64,000 nt of DNA from Eubacterium ruminantium. GTDB taxonomy: Bacteria; Bacillota; Clostridia; Lachnospirales; Lachnospiraceae. The translations under genes were made by a program, and so were the position numbers. Below are positions 43,843 through 53,081 of this stretch, piece by piece. Location of the stretch: assembly GCF_900167085.1 (NCBI RefSeq), contig NZ_FUXA01000003.1, forward strand, positions 124,001 to 188,000, written 5' to 3'. Numbering within the stretch: position 1 is the stretch's first letter; each line of letters opens with the position of its first letter. The notes beneath the pieces are model-generated. The model was not told where the DNA came from, did no database searches, and was given only the letters and a program-made list of their open reading frames with translations.

Positions 43843-45600
43843 TTATTTAATAACCTCGGAAACGGAAATAATGTCGCTATTGTCGAATTTTTCATTGTAA
43901 CGAACTGTAACAGTCATACCACTTTCAAGAGTTATAAGATCTTCTGTAAATGAAGTCTTATAAATCGGGCCGTTTTCTGCTTTTATGTAAGCCACAGTAT
44001 TCCCTTCTATAACAATATAATTTATTTCTTTGACTTTAATTTTTTTATCAATATATTTTACATCTTCGTCCTTATTGTCTTCAGGTTCATCTATTCCAAG
44101 AAGAGTAATATATTTTGAAAATGCTTCTGTCTGAGTATCCGCCACAACAACCTTAGTATAGTTTTCAAGATTTACCATGGCATATTCTTTTACGATATTG
44201 TTATTATCTTTAAGAACCATTATATATGTCGGCTCACCATTTACATTGATGATTGATGGGAATGATGCAGTGTAGCCATACTGCTGAACTTCACCTTCCG
44301 CTGCCTCCATTGCCGAATGCTCATCCGCACCGGCTATCTCATAGAACTTAGTCTCACATGTTCTTTCATTAACGAGAACAACTCCGATATTTGAAGAGTC
44401 TCCCGCTGCAGATGTGATACCTGTATAATAATAAATATCTGTTCCAATGGAAATATATCCATAATCATCTGTTGTTTTACGACATCCCTTTTTAGCAAAG
44501 AGACTGTTGAGGAATCCATTCTGATATTTACCGTTCCAGTTAAGTTTCTCTGTTATATAATCTCCGTCATAAACAACATCAACCCATTCAGGAATATCTT
44601 TCGCCTTATAATATTTCGACTCACCTGTCGAAGCATCCATTACAACCGCACCATCGATTTCCATACCTGAAAACCATCCTATTGTTGGCGATTCAGTAGC
44701 GGCTACATAATAAGGATTTCCTTCTTCATCAACTTCAAAATATACATCATAGAACATCTTTGTAGGATATTTACGTCTGAGAGTTCTCATAAGATCATTA
44801 TGGAAATACTCTGACGGACTATAATGAATCGGCTTTTCAAGCTTTACATATTTGGAAGTATTATTTACAGGATCAACAAGAACATATCCCGGAATACCGT
44901 CTTTCTTATTCGCAACCCATTTCCAGAATCCTTCATACTGAAGAGAGGAAACCTTCATTGGATTACCCTGATAATTTATCTGCGCATATTCACCTGACAA
45001 GTCATACTGTGAAACAACATCCGAAAGGGATCCGAGAGTTCTCTCTCCGAAAACCTTTGCTGTTTCCGTATCCATAAGAGCAATATTATTTACTGATTTA
45101 ACCGGCTGTATATCCTCCTCAAATTTACCATTCTCCACTTTAATGATGTTGGCATATCTTTTTGAATTAAATATCATAGCGCCGATGATAGATAATATAA
45201 AATAAAGTCCTATCAGAACAAATGGTATAGCACAGACTATCTTATCTCCTATCGCCATTCTGTAACCATTTTCAAAAAGGCTCAGCTCATAAATGGCCAT
45301 AAAAAGAAGCGTCTCAAATATCATAAATCCCCAGAAACCTCTGCTATGGAGATTCCATGCCGGAAGGGCAACATAATTAATGCAAAAGCCTATCACCCCA
45401 CATACTAAAAGTGCAATGATAACTGCTTTAAACCTTTTACTTCCGGGAGGAGTGGCCTTATCGGATTTTGTTTCTGAATCCTTTTTCTTTTTACGTTTTT
45501 TAAGCTTTGGATCATCAGGATCCATCACTTCAACCTTAAAAGAATTCTTTTGATTCCCTTTAACAATAAAATCTAAAATACTTTTAGATATTTTACTCAT
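43843..45600 (-). CDS. Large membrane-anchored protein of unknown function
   Basis: 585 residues from the ATG at 45600 (AAAGGG upstream; a GTG six codons earlier is rejected). A basic cytoplasmic head with KKRKKKKD is followed by four helices between about 60 and 165. About 420 residues of extracellular beta-rich sequence come next, with repeated units of the type GYVLVDPVNNTSKYV, GAVVMDASTGESKYY and GVVLVNERTCETKFY, each reminiscent of a PepSY-like or beta-propeller-like strand set. I recognise no family. It lies downstream of the phosphonopyruvate decarboxylase gene, but its own leader suggests a separate unit. Confidence 0.7.
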   Translation of the reverse strand: MSKISKSILDFIVKGNQKNSFKVEVMDPDDPKLKKRKKKKDSETKSDKATPPGSKRFKAVIIALLVCGVIGFCINYVALPAWNLHSRGFWGFMIFETLLFMAIYELSLFENGYRMAIGDKIVCAIPFVLIGLYFILSIIGAMIFNSKRYANIIKVENGKFEEDIQPVKSVNNIALMDTETAKVFGERTLGSLSDVVSQYDLSGEYAQINYQGNPMKVSSLQYEGFWKWVANKKDGIPGYVLVDPVNNTSKYVKLEKPIHYSPSEYFHNDLMRTLRRKYPTKMFYDVYFEVDEEGNPYYVAATESPTIGWFSGMEIDGAVVMDASTGESKYYKAKDIPEWVDVVYDGDYITEKLNWNGKYQNGFLNSLFAKKGCRKTTDDYGYISIGTDIYYYTGITSAAGDSSNIGVVLVNERTCETKFYEIAGADEHSAMEAAEGEVQQYGYTASFPSIINVNGEPTYIMVLKDNNNIVKEYAMVNLENYTKVVVADTQTEAFSKYITLLGIDEPEDNKDEDVKYIDKKIKVKEINYIVIEGNTVAYIKAENGPIYKTSFTEDLITLESGMTVTVRYNEKFDNSDIISVSEVIK

Positions 45601-45665
45601 ACAAATCCCTTTCTTCACTTTTATGTTCTGTCATTCTTAAATGCTATACATAAAATTCGAATCCC

Positions 45666-46787
45666 TTACAGTGTTTTAAGAAACTCCATAAAGTTTTCTT
45701 TATTTTCAAGTGCAGTTGTTGTCGGACGACCAAGGTCTGCTCTCGCCCCAAGAGAACATTTAATTTCGATAAGGCTTAATTCTTTACGTGCCTTAGCATT
45801 TTCAAGTTCCTTATCAAGATCATCAAAATTATCTACACTTATAGCATTCGGATAACCGCAGGCTTTTGCGATTTCCACAATATTAATATTTCCCGCAACT
45901 GTAGGCATTCCTCCTACTGTTTCATGAGCCCCGTTATTGATAACGAGATGAATAAGATTTGAAGGCTTATTGGAACCGATAACAGCCATAGCACCCATAT
46001 GCATAAGCGCTGCACCGTCACCATCGATACACCATATTCTGGTATCCGGTTTATTGATAGCGATTCCGAGTGCTATTGATGAACTGTGTCCCATTGAACC
46101 AACAGTAAGGAAATCATATTTATGAGACTGCTTATTGGCCTCTCTTATCTCAAAAAGTTCACGACTTGCTTTACCTGTAGTTGATACTATCGGATCTTCA
46201 CCTGCCGCCTTAACAATATGCCCGATTATCTCTTCACGGACCATCTTGTTGTCATTCTTATAAACAACCTTCTCATCATATGAGATTGCGCCTTTTCTGA
46301 TGACGAATGCAACATTCTTACCTGTCTTAAGGATCTCGTTAAATTCTTCCATCTTCTTCGCAACTTCTTCATCAGTTGTTTCTTTACCGATGATAAATGG
46401 TTCGATACCCATATCTTCAAGAAGTTTTACAGTAACTTCTCCCTGATAAATATGCTGAGGCTCATCATGAACACCCGGCTCTCCTCTCCATCCTACGATG
46501 AAAATAACAGGGATAGCATAAACCTTATCATTTAAAAGTGAAGCAACAGGATTAATGATATTTCCTTCACCACTATTCTGCATATAAACAACAGGAACTT
46601 TACCTGTTGAAAGATGATATCCTGCAGCAATTGCAGCACAGTTACCTTCATTTGCAGCTATTATATGATGCTTCTGATCTATACCATATGTATTCATTAG
46701 ATAATTACAAAGTGCCTGAAGCTGACTGTCAGGAACTCCTGTATAAAAATCCGAACCGATTATCTCAACTAACTTTTCTATCTTCAT
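45666..46787 (-). CDS. aepY: Phosphonopyruvate decarboxylase
   Basis: 373 residues, thiamine-diphosphate enzyme that decarboxylates phosphonopyruvate to phosphonoacetaldehyde, pulling the unfavourable PEP mutase reaction forward. The short (~370) two-domain length is typical of Ppd. It shows the conserved Glu in AANEGNCAAIAAG (about residue 47), the QNSGEGNIINP substrate loop and the cofactor motif GDGAALMHMG...NNGAHET. The PEP mutase gene lies 4 kb upstream on the same strand, which supports this assignment over sulfopyruvate decarboxylase. Confidence 0.93.
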   Translation of the reverse strand: MKIEKLVEIIGSDFYTGVPDSQLQALCNYLMNTYGIDQKHHIIAANEGNCAAIAAGYHLSTGKVPVVYMQNSGEGNIINPVASLLNDKVYAIPVIFIVGWRGEPGVHDEPQHIYQGEVTVKLLEDMGIEPFIIGKETTDEEVAKKMEEFNEILKTGKNVAFVIRKGAISYDEKVVYKNDNKMVREEIIGHIVKAAGEDPIVSTTGKASRELFEIREANKQSHKYDFLTVGSMGHSSSIALGIAINKPDTRIWCIDGDGAALMHMGAMAVIGSNKPSNLIHLVINNGAHETVGGMPTVAGNINIVEIAKACGYPNAISVDNFDDLDKELENAKARKELSLIEIKCSLGARADLGRPTTTALENKENFMEFLKTL

Positions 46788-46807
46788 TACTGTCCTCCGG
46801 AAGAATA

Positions 46808-47995
46808 TTAAGCTTTTTCATTAAGCTTAGGTGTAATAATATTATCAATTATAAATTTTGCTGTCTTATCGATATCATCGTAAGCAACCTTCTTAGGAAG
46901 TGTTGCACCGAATGCTTTCTCGGCCTTAGCGATAAGAGCATCTGTGTAGATAAGATTTCCGTCTACAACATCTTCAATTCCATCAAGAGCCATTGATTCT
47001 CTGTCAGCCTTGTTCATCTCTTCAAAGCTGAAATCAGATTCATCAATATATGCTGAAAGCTCATTGTTCTTATATCCTACAATTACAGGATATCCACCGA
47101 TCTGTCCGTCAAATCCAGGAATGAAAAGCTTCTGATCTTCCTGTGTACGAACAGCATCTATTACAGCCTTTATGATTTGGAAATTACTTGATGCATTCAT
47201 CATATTTCTTGTCTGATCTACAGGCATTGAAATACTGCATGCTTTATAGATTTCTTCGTGTGAAAGATTTTGCTCTTCGCCCTTATAATAAACCTTTAAA
47301 GGAAGTGTAACGCCTTCTGTATGGCCTTCCTTACTGATAACAACATCATGGAAATGACCTGCTGCAAATGCAATCTCAACATTCCAGAAATCCTTTACCT
47401 TAAGCATATCAGCTACTGCAAATTTCATTCTTGGAATAAGATGATTAAGATTTCCGCTTCCGAAATCAGGATAAGCCTTACCTGCACTCTTAAGCCATGG
47501 AATAACTGCATCAGAATAAGATGTATTGATGACTACTGCATTTGTATCAGCTGCATCACAGGCATCCATTATATTCTTTGTGAATCTGATTGAAAGCGGG
47601 CTCCAGATACCGTATGCTCTTACATTTGACCAAGAGATACTTCCATACTTAAGTCCCGGATAAGCTCTGCTTGAATTTACAATAAAATCAGGATCATGCT
47701 TCTCAATAGCCTTCTGAATGCTTGCGATATCATTAAGGTCAACATTTCCTTCAACAGCGATATGTGACTTATTGAGTCCTCTTATAAGAGCGCCGACTCT
47801 GATGATATTTACCTTCTGCTGCATTTTAGCTTCATCACGTCCAACAACAACGACACTGAGAGCAGGATCATTCTGGCTTACAAGATAATCCAAAAGATAT
47901 GAACCAACACTTCCAAGTCCTATGATCATAACTTTTATTTCTTCTTTTTTGATATGTTTCTCAACTGTCTTGAGTCTCTCATTTAATGTTTTCAT
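46808..47995 (-). CDS. NAD(P)-binding Rossmann protein of the phosphonate locus
   Basis: 395 residues from the ATG at 47995, nine bases after GGAGG (an ATG at 48001 is possible). The first ~150 residues form a dinucleotide fold with VMIIGLGSVGSYLLD, an acidic/arginine end to strand 2 (VVVGRDEAK) and PDFIVNSS. The rest has long helices and a VEIAFAAGHFHDVV segment, overall nearest to saccharopine- or malate/lactate-dehydrogenase-like proteins, but I cannot name a characterised family. It overlaps the nucleotidyltransferase gene by 17 bases and is followed by aepY. Its position fits an oxidoreductase acting on phosphonoacetaldehyde or a derivative (inference). Confidence 0.7.
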   Translation of the reverse strand: MKTLNERLKTVEKHIKKEEIKVMIIGLGSVGSYLLDYLVSQNDPALSVVVVGRDEAKMQQKVNIIRVGALIRGLNKSHIAVEGNVDLNDIASIQKAIEKHDPDFIVNSSRAYPGLKYGSISWSNVRAYGIWSPLSIRFTKNIMDACDAADTNAVVINTSYSDAVIPWLKSAGKAYPDFGSGNLNHLIPRMKFAVADMLKVKDFWNVEIAFAAGHFHDVVISKEGHTEGVTLPLKVYYKGEEQNLSHEEIYKACSISMPVDQTRNMMNASSNFQIIKAVIDAVRTQEDQKLFIPGFDGQIGGYPVIVGYKNNELSAYIDESDFSFEEMNKADRESMALDGIEDVVDGNLIYTDALIAKAEKAFGATLPKKVAYDDIDKTAKFIIDNIITPKLNEKA

Positions 47996-48764
47996 TTTCA
48001 TCTTCCTCCCAGTATGTAAGTAATTTTTTATAATCATCTCTGGTATTACAATTTGTCCATCTGTCTATGCTTACAAGACAGAAATCATCCGATGAACATC
48101 TATTGATATAATTCTGAATGATCTTCAAATTGGTTCCGTCTTTTTCCTTCTCATAGAACTCATCATTTGCTTCTTTAAGCTTATTTATATCAGTGAATTT
48201 CCATGTTTGTCCGGAATTAAGTATGACAGAAAACTGATCATCTATCTTAAGCAGCCCGTGACTGCTGTTAAATGCATATTTAAATCTATCTTCGCCATCT
48301 TTATAAAGAACTACTGCTTTCTTAGCATAAATAGGTTCAAATGAATATGTAAGCACGCTCTTATCAGCCTTAACGATCTTATCAAATGATGTCTTATCCA
48401 CATCAAGATCACCTTCGATAAATAATACTTCCTCGATATTCTCTTTCTCCTTAAAAAGCTCATTAAGGCCTACGTAAAGGCTGTAACCTGAAGCAAGATC
48501 TTCGAAATGCTCATTGTAAGTAAGAGTGATCTTCTTTTTATATTCATCAGGAAGACTGTCTATATAATCCTTTATATCATCATACTTATATCCACCAACA
48601 AGGATTATCCTGTCAGCAAATATACATTTTTTCAAAAGATGAAAAAGTATCGTATCCTTCTTCTCACCCTCGAAATAAATACTCTTATGAATCTTCTCAG
48701 ATTCCGGTATTCCTTCATTGAACCTGCTGGAAATTCCGGCAAGTGTGATAATAGCTGCTTTCAT
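47979..48764 (-). CDS. GT-A fold nucleotidyltransferase (PntC/LicC-like)
   Basis: 261 residues. An N-terminal nucleotide-binding loop in modified form (ITLAGISSRF instead of the usual GxGxR) is followed by a Lys-containing segment (SEKIHKSIYFEGEK) and the metal-binding FIEGDLDVD. The size and loop resemble phosphocholine/phosphonate cytidylyltransferases (LicC, PntC domain), which make CMP-activated head groups for LicD enzymes. Unlike the usual PntC it is not fused to a transaminase. GGAGG precedes the ATG. It starts a sub-operon with the Rossmann protein and aepY. Confidence 0.75.
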   Translation of the reverse strand: MKAAIITLAGISSRFNEGIPESEKIHKSIYFEGEKKDTILFHLLKKCIFADRIILVGGYKYDDIKDYIDSLPDEYKKKITLTYNEHFEDLASGYSLYVGLNELFKEKENIEEVLFIEGDLDVDKTSFDKIVKADKSVLTYSFEPIYAKKAVVLYKDGEDRFKYAFNSSHGLLKIDDQFSVILNSGQTWKFTDINKLKEANDEFYEKEKDGTNLKIIQNYINRCSSDDFCLVSIDRWTNCNTRDDYKKLLTYWEEDENENIK

Positions 48765-48850
48765 ATTACCTCCGTAATCTCATCATGCTATGAGTCGTAT
48801 ATTTAAGGAATTATTGACTGAATAATCAAATCTCCTATAAAGCAAAATAT

Positions 48851-48872
48851 TCACCCGTATGATTACGGGTGA
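48851..48872 (-). terminator. Stem-loop inside the phosphonate gene series
   Basis: TCACCCGTA (48851-48859), loop TGAT, TACGGGTGA (48864-48872), with TATTTTG on the minus-strand 3' side. It lies 11 bases past the SDR gene stop and before the nucleotidyltransferase gene, so it may partly terminate transcription of the pepM end of the series. Confidence 0.6.
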
Positions 48873-48882
48873 TATTTTATGA

Positions 48883-49887
48883 TTAACTGTTAAGATAATT
48901 CTCGATACATTCATCAAGTCCTTTATCAAGACTTATAACAGGTTTCCAGTCAGTTCTTTCTTTGATCTTCTTTGTAGAAAGAATTCTTCTTTCCGGATCC
49001 GACTTTCTGTATCCTTCAAATTCTATTACAGGATCTGTGATTCCCATCTTAGATGCACAGAGCTTTGCAAGATCTATCATAGATATCTCTTCATCTGTTG
49101 CAACATTATAAACTGTACCGTCAAGTGCAGAATCTGTCTTGGCAAGCGCAAGAACAGCACTGCAGCTGTCATAATTATTTAAGAATGTTCTTCTGTTTAC
49201 TTTTGAATTTTCAAGAAGAACTACTTTTCCGTTATCTTTAAAACTATTGATGATAAACGGAATGATATGTTTTGGATAACGTTCATTTTTGCTATATACA
49301 TTTGCAAATCTTATAGAACATCCGAGAATCTTTCCATTATCTACCGCGTCCTTCATGAAGAACTCTGTAAGAAGCTTTCCTACTGCATAACTTGTACGCT
49401 GTGAATGCTCTGCATTTGATAACGTAAGATAATCCGACTCGCTTACTCCACCATTTTCATTCCATGAGCTCATAGAATAAACTTCTGATGTAGAGCAGTT
49501 GATATATTTCTTAGCGCCGACTTCTATTGCCTGCTGAAGGAAATTATTCATACCTGTAACATTTGTCTCATATGTTTCATATACATGATAAAAATGTTCT
49601 GTATGAACTACTGCCGCACAGTTGATATAAACTGTTTCATCGAAATTGCCGGTAAGGTTCTTCACCTTATCCTTTATATCATTCATCTCTGATTCGTTAT
49701 TAAGATCATATTCATAGAAATCAAAACGCTTATCATCTAATGAATCCTTAACGGTTTCAATGGATGATGCGTAGAAATTATCGAAACCAATGATGTGATC
49801 CTCACATGCTTTATCTGCAAGAATCTGTCTAACAAGCTCATTACCTGTCATTCCGGTAACACCGCTTATAACATATAAAGTCTTCAA
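48883..49887 (-). CDS. Extended SDR: NAD-dependent sugar epimerase/dehydratase
   Basis: 334 residues. NAD loop GVTGMTGNEL, acidic strand-2 end (GFDNFYASS), active-site Ser-Thr near CSTSEVYSMSS and Tyr-x-x-x-Lys in TSYAVGKLL, then the C-terminal sugar-binding part with RRTFLNNYDSC. It belongs to the UDP/dTDP-sugar epimerase, dehydratase or decarboxylase group; the exact reaction is not readable. The start appears to be TTG at 49887, six bases after GAGGT, as no ATG is in frame. It could supply the sugar carrying the phosphonate or act on a nucleotide-activated phosphonate. Confidence 0.85.
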   Translation of the reverse strand: MKTLYVISGVTGMTGNELVRQILADKACEDHIIGFDNFYASSIETVKDSLDDKRFDFYEYDLNNESEMNDIKDKVKNLTGNFDETVYINCAAVVHTEHFYHVYETYETNVTGMNNFLQQAIEVGAKKYINCSTSEVYSMSSWNENGGVSESDYLTLSNAEHSQRTSYAVGKLLTEFFMKDAVDNGKILGCSIRFANVYSKNERYPKHIIPFIINSFKDNGKVVLLENSKVNRRTFLNNYDSCSAVLALAKTDSALDGTVYNVATDEEISMIDLAKLCASKMGITDPVIEFEGYRKSDPERRILSTKKIKERTDWKPVISLDKGLDECIENYLNS

Positions 49888-49933
49888 ATCATTTACCTCT
49901 TTTCTATATCAGCACATTTGATATGCTTTATCT

Positions 49934-50683
49934 TTAAACGCCTCTTGTAAGTCTTGTTTTATAAAAAGCATCTATCTCATCAGGGAAAAGTGACTGCTCA
50001 TATTCAATATCATATTCAACAGCACGAAGTTCAACCCTCTTCGAAGGAAGGCTGAGAACAGCATATTGCGCCATAGGATTATGATTTCTAGGCTGTCCCA
50101 CCGAACCCGGATTTATAAATGTAACTGCCTTTTTATTCCTGTTTTCCGGATCGTCCACATCATAGAATTCTGCGAAGCAATGCGGATAATGTGAATGTCC
50201 CGAGAGTACGAAATCATATTCTTTATAATCGCCTCTCAATTCACCTGGCATGATCGACTTCCAGAAATTATCCTGCATAGATCCGTGAACGGCAAGGAAT
50301 TTAAATCCTTCTATCGTAACTTCTTCGAATCCCGCTTTATTCATCTTGGTATTAATGTATTCAACCGAAGCATCCGTAAGATTGCCGGCTGTATATTTCG
50401 CCATTACTCTTCCTCTGTCGGATGATAATCTTTCAAGATCTTTATCTACAACCAGTTTCTCATGGTTTCCCCAGATATTAACCAATATCTTGTTTTTCCA
50501 CTCACCGGCACCAAGCTTTATGATGGATTCAATTATATCATTCGATCTCATCCCGTAATCTATACAATCACCAAGAATTATAATGCCTTCAAATTCGTCA
50601 TTCTTACAGTCTTCCAAGACTGAATTAAAAGCACTGACATTTCCATGTATATCAGAAAGAATAAGATATTTTTTATTATTCAT
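49934..50683 (-). CDS. Calcineurin-like metallophosphoesterase
   Basis: 249 residues with all metal-site motifs: DIHGN (10-14), GDCIDYG (about 38), GNHEK (about 70), a His near 122 (AVHGS) and GHSHYPH (about 157). This is the YfcE/ApaH-type cytoplasmic fold. The substrate is unknown; within the locus it might hydrolyse a nucleotide-linked intermediate or remove dead-end phosphate esters. It lies between pepM and the SDR gene with short gaps on both sides. Confidence 0.85.
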   Translation of the reverse strand: MNNKKYLILSDIHGNVSAFNSVLEDCKNDEFEGIIILGDCIDYGMRSNDIIESIIKLGAGEWKNKILVNIWGNHEKLVVDKDLERLSSDRGRVMAKYTAGNLTDASVEYINTKMNKAGFEEVTIEGFKFLAVHGSMQDNFWKSIMPGELRGDYKEYDFVLSGHSHYPHCFAEFYDVDDPENRNKKAVTFINPGSVGQPRNHNPMAQYAVLSLPSKRVELRAVEYDIEYEQSLFPDEIDAFYKTRLTRGV

Positions 50684-50725
50684 AATTAAATATTCCCTAT
50701 TCCAATACGATTCAAATAATTTATT

Positions 50726-52024
50726 TTATATCTCATCGATAAGTCTGATGATATCCTTGAATGGCATAAGTGAATCATCAACTTCTTTTGCTCTGTGAGC
50801 CTTAAGTATACCTTCAGCTGTCTTCTTCATAACAGGAAAAGCTGCTCTCATAAGCTGGTTAGCATAGATAACAATATTTACGCCATGTGATGCAAGTTCT
50901 TCTTCAGTAACCTGGTTAAATGAAGTAGGAACAACAACGATAGGTGTCTTCTTATCTTTCTCTCTAAACTTATCGCAGAAAGTAAAGATCTCTGTTGGGT
51001 CTTTCTTACGGCTGTGAATCATGATACCGTCAGCCCCGGCAGCTGCAAATGCAAATGCTCTTTCAAGTGCATCTTCCATTCCACGCTCAAGAATAAGACT
51101 TTCGATTCTGGCAATTATCATGAAGTCATCAGAAAGCTGAGCCTTCTTACCTGCTCTGATCTTCTCAGAGAAATTCTCTATACTATCCTGAGTCTGAACA
51201 ACCTCTGTACCAAAAAGACTATTCTTCTTTAAGCCTGTCTTATCTTCGATGATTATGGCACTTACACCCATTCTTTCAAGAGTTCTTACATTATATACAA
51301 AATGCTCTGTAAGTCCGCCTGTATCTCCATCAAGGATAATAGGCTTTGTAGTAACTTCCATGATATCATTTATGGTATTAAGTCTTGATGACATATCAAC
51401 AAGTTCGATATCCGGCTTACCTTTATCTGTACTGTCGCAAAGAGATGAAACCCACATTCCGTCGAACTGATCGAGTCTTCCGTTATCACCTTCAACAACA
51501 GTCTTCTCAACGATAAGTCCTGTAAGTCCCGAATGAGCTTCCATTACCTTTACAACAGGTGTCATCTCTATAAGCTGACGAAGTCTCTTTCTTCTGTATT
51601 CAGGCATTCCAAGTTTTTCTCTAAGTCTGTCATCAACCTTTTTAACATCTTCATTATATGTATAAGGCACGTCGATGATCTCACCGCCATATGCATTTAA
51701 AAGCGCTTCAACATGATCTCTTACCGACTTTTCAGCACCGCTCTTCCAATTATCTCCGTGAACAACATAATCAGGATGAAGCTTCTCGATAACATCATCA
51801 TAAAGCATATTGTCCTGAACAATTACTTCATCAACTCCATCTATTGTTTTATAAAGTTCCATTCTTTCTTCAATGGTTGTTGTCGGGAATTTTGTGCATC
51901 TGATCATCTCTTTATCAGTGAGACAACCTACGATAACCTTTCCGTACTTTTTTGCATTATTAATGATATTAACATGACCATCATGAATAACATCAGTACT
52001 AAAACAGGTATAGACAGTCTTCAT
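50726..52024 (-). CDS. aepX: PEP mutase with N-terminal cytidylyltransferase-like domain
   Basis: 432 residues. It rearranges phosphoenolpyruvate to phosphonopyruvate, the entry step of nearly all C-P bond biosynthesis. The C-terminal ~300 residues are an isocitrate-lyase-type barrel with the mutase signature EDKTGLKKNS (about 259-268), LDGDTGG and ARIESLI. The N-terminal ~135 residues form a TagD/GCT-like nucleotidyltransferase fold with HDGH (12-15, the HxGH motif) and FPTTTIEERM in place of the ISTT loop. This fusion is known in LicD-associated phosphonate clusters. GGAGG precedes the ATG. The gene is divergent from the licD pair. Confidence 0.95.
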   Translation of the reverse strand: MKTVYTCFSTDVIHDGHVNIINNAKKYGKVIVGCLTDKEMIRCTKFPTTTIEERMELYKTIDGVDEVIVQDNMLYDDVIEKLHPDYVVHGDNWKSGAEKSVRDHVEALLNAYGGEIIDVPYTYNEDVKKVDDRLREKLGMPEYRRKRLRQLIEMTPVVKVMEAHSGLTGLIVEKTVVEGDNGRLDQFDGMWVSSLCDSTDKGKPDIELVDMSSRLNTINDIMEVTTKPIILDGDTGGLTEHFVYNVRTLERMGVSAIIIEDKTGLKKNSLFGTEVVQTQDSIENFSEKIRAGKKAQLSDDFMIIARIESLILERGMEDALERAFAFAAAGADGIMIHSRKKDPTEIFTFCDKFREKDKKTPIVVVPTSFNQVTEEELASHGVNIVIYANQLMRAAFPVMKKTAEGILKAHRAKEVDDSLMPFKDIIRLIDEI

Positions 52025-52164
52025 AAAAAAACCTCCGAAATGATTGATAATATTAATGCGGTCAACTACTTCATGACCACTATACTAATATGACAGTTTA
52101 ACATTTTTACATATTTAATTCAACACCTTGAATTTCAGCTTAATTAAATATCAAAAAACATTCA

Positions 52165-52194
52165 TTGACAGAACAACTTATATTAAACTATAAT
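52165..52194 (+). promoter_or_regulatory. Sigma-A promoter of the licD pair
   Basis: Plus strand TTGACA (52165-52170), 18-base spacer, TATAAT (52189-52194), 43 bases before the first licD ATG. The opposite-facing promoter of aepX in the same 213-base gap is not clear. Confidence 0.8.
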
Positions 52195-52237
52195 TTGCTC
52201 GAAATACAATAATGAAAATGGAGATAAGCATTTAATT

Positions 52238-53062
52238 ATGGATAAAGAGACACTCAGAAAATTACAATTAATGGAGTTTGATCTTTTAAAAGACTTCATA
52301 AGAGTCTGCGAAAAGCATAATCTCAGGTATTATATGCTTGCCGGAACTCTCCTTGGTGCCGTACGTCATGACGGTTTCATACCATGGGATGATGATATAG
52401 ATGTAGGAATGCCTAGAGAGGATTATGAGAAGTTTATCCGCCTCTCCAGAAAAGAGTTCAAAAAAGGCTATTCTCTCATGATGTATCAGAAAGGCAATTC
52501 AAGATATCCATGGGCCAGACTTATCACAAAAGAGATGAAGCTTGTTATCAACATGGCTAACATCCCTCGTGAAGAATATGTTTGGATCGATGTCATTCCT
52601 CTTGATGGTTTCCCTGGTTCTAAACTTAAAAGTACAATCCACAAGATTCATCTTAGTTTCTGGTGGAATCTCAACAATATAGTTCAGTATGATCAGTTAG
52701 TAGATCAGAAAAGAAAAAGAAGCCGCAAAGGAAAGATTGCTATCAAAATAGCTTCTCATTTCAAATGGATCGGCAAATTTGTCGACTACCGTTTATGTCT
52801 TCATAAGCTTAATAAGATACTTATGAAATATCCATTTGATTCAAATACAAAATATGTTATTGATTATCTTGCTGCTTTTGGGTTCGACGAGATATTCGAC
52901 AGAAAATATTTCAAGTCAGCTAAGAAATATAAATTCGAAGGTGAAATGATTAACGGACCTGTTGACGCAGATGGCGTTCTTACAACTATATTCGGTCCGA
53001 ATTACATGACTCCACCTCCGGAAGCCGAAAGAAACAGACACTACGCTGAGATAGCCAAATAA
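52238..53062 (+). CDS. LicD-family phospho-head-group transferase (1)
   Basis: 274 residues. LicD proteins move phosphocholine, ribitol-phosphate or phosphonate head groups from CDP/CMP carriers to sugars of surface glycans. The hallmark GTLLGAVRHDGF is followed by the metal-binding PWDDDIDVGM (about 48-57). A basic patch of KRKRSRKGK lies near residue 160. It is cytoplasmic, without helices. It faces the aepX gene across a shared promoter region, which argues that its donor is the activated phosphonate made there. Confidence 0.92.
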   Translation: MDKETLRKLQLMEFDLLKDFIRVCEKHNLRYYMLAGTLLGAVRHDGFIPWDDDIDVGMPREDYEKFIRLSRKEFKKGYSLMMYQKGNSRYPWARLITKEMKLVINMANIPREEYVWIDVIPLDGFPGSKLKSTIHKIHLSFWWNLNNIVQYDQLVDQKRKRSRKGKIAIKIASHFKWIGKFVDYRLCLHKLNKILMKYPFDSNTKYVIDYLAAFGFDEIFDRKYFKSAKKYKFEGEMINGPVDADGVLTTIFGPNYMTPPPEAERNRHYAEIAK

Positions 53063-53081
53063 CATTTCAAAGGACAATATC

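Noticed and set aside
45666-46787. Sulfopyruvate decarboxylase instead of phosphonopyruvate decarboxylase
   Set aside because: The families are related, but the PEP mutase gene in the same series decides for phosphonopyruvate, and no sulfonate genes are present.
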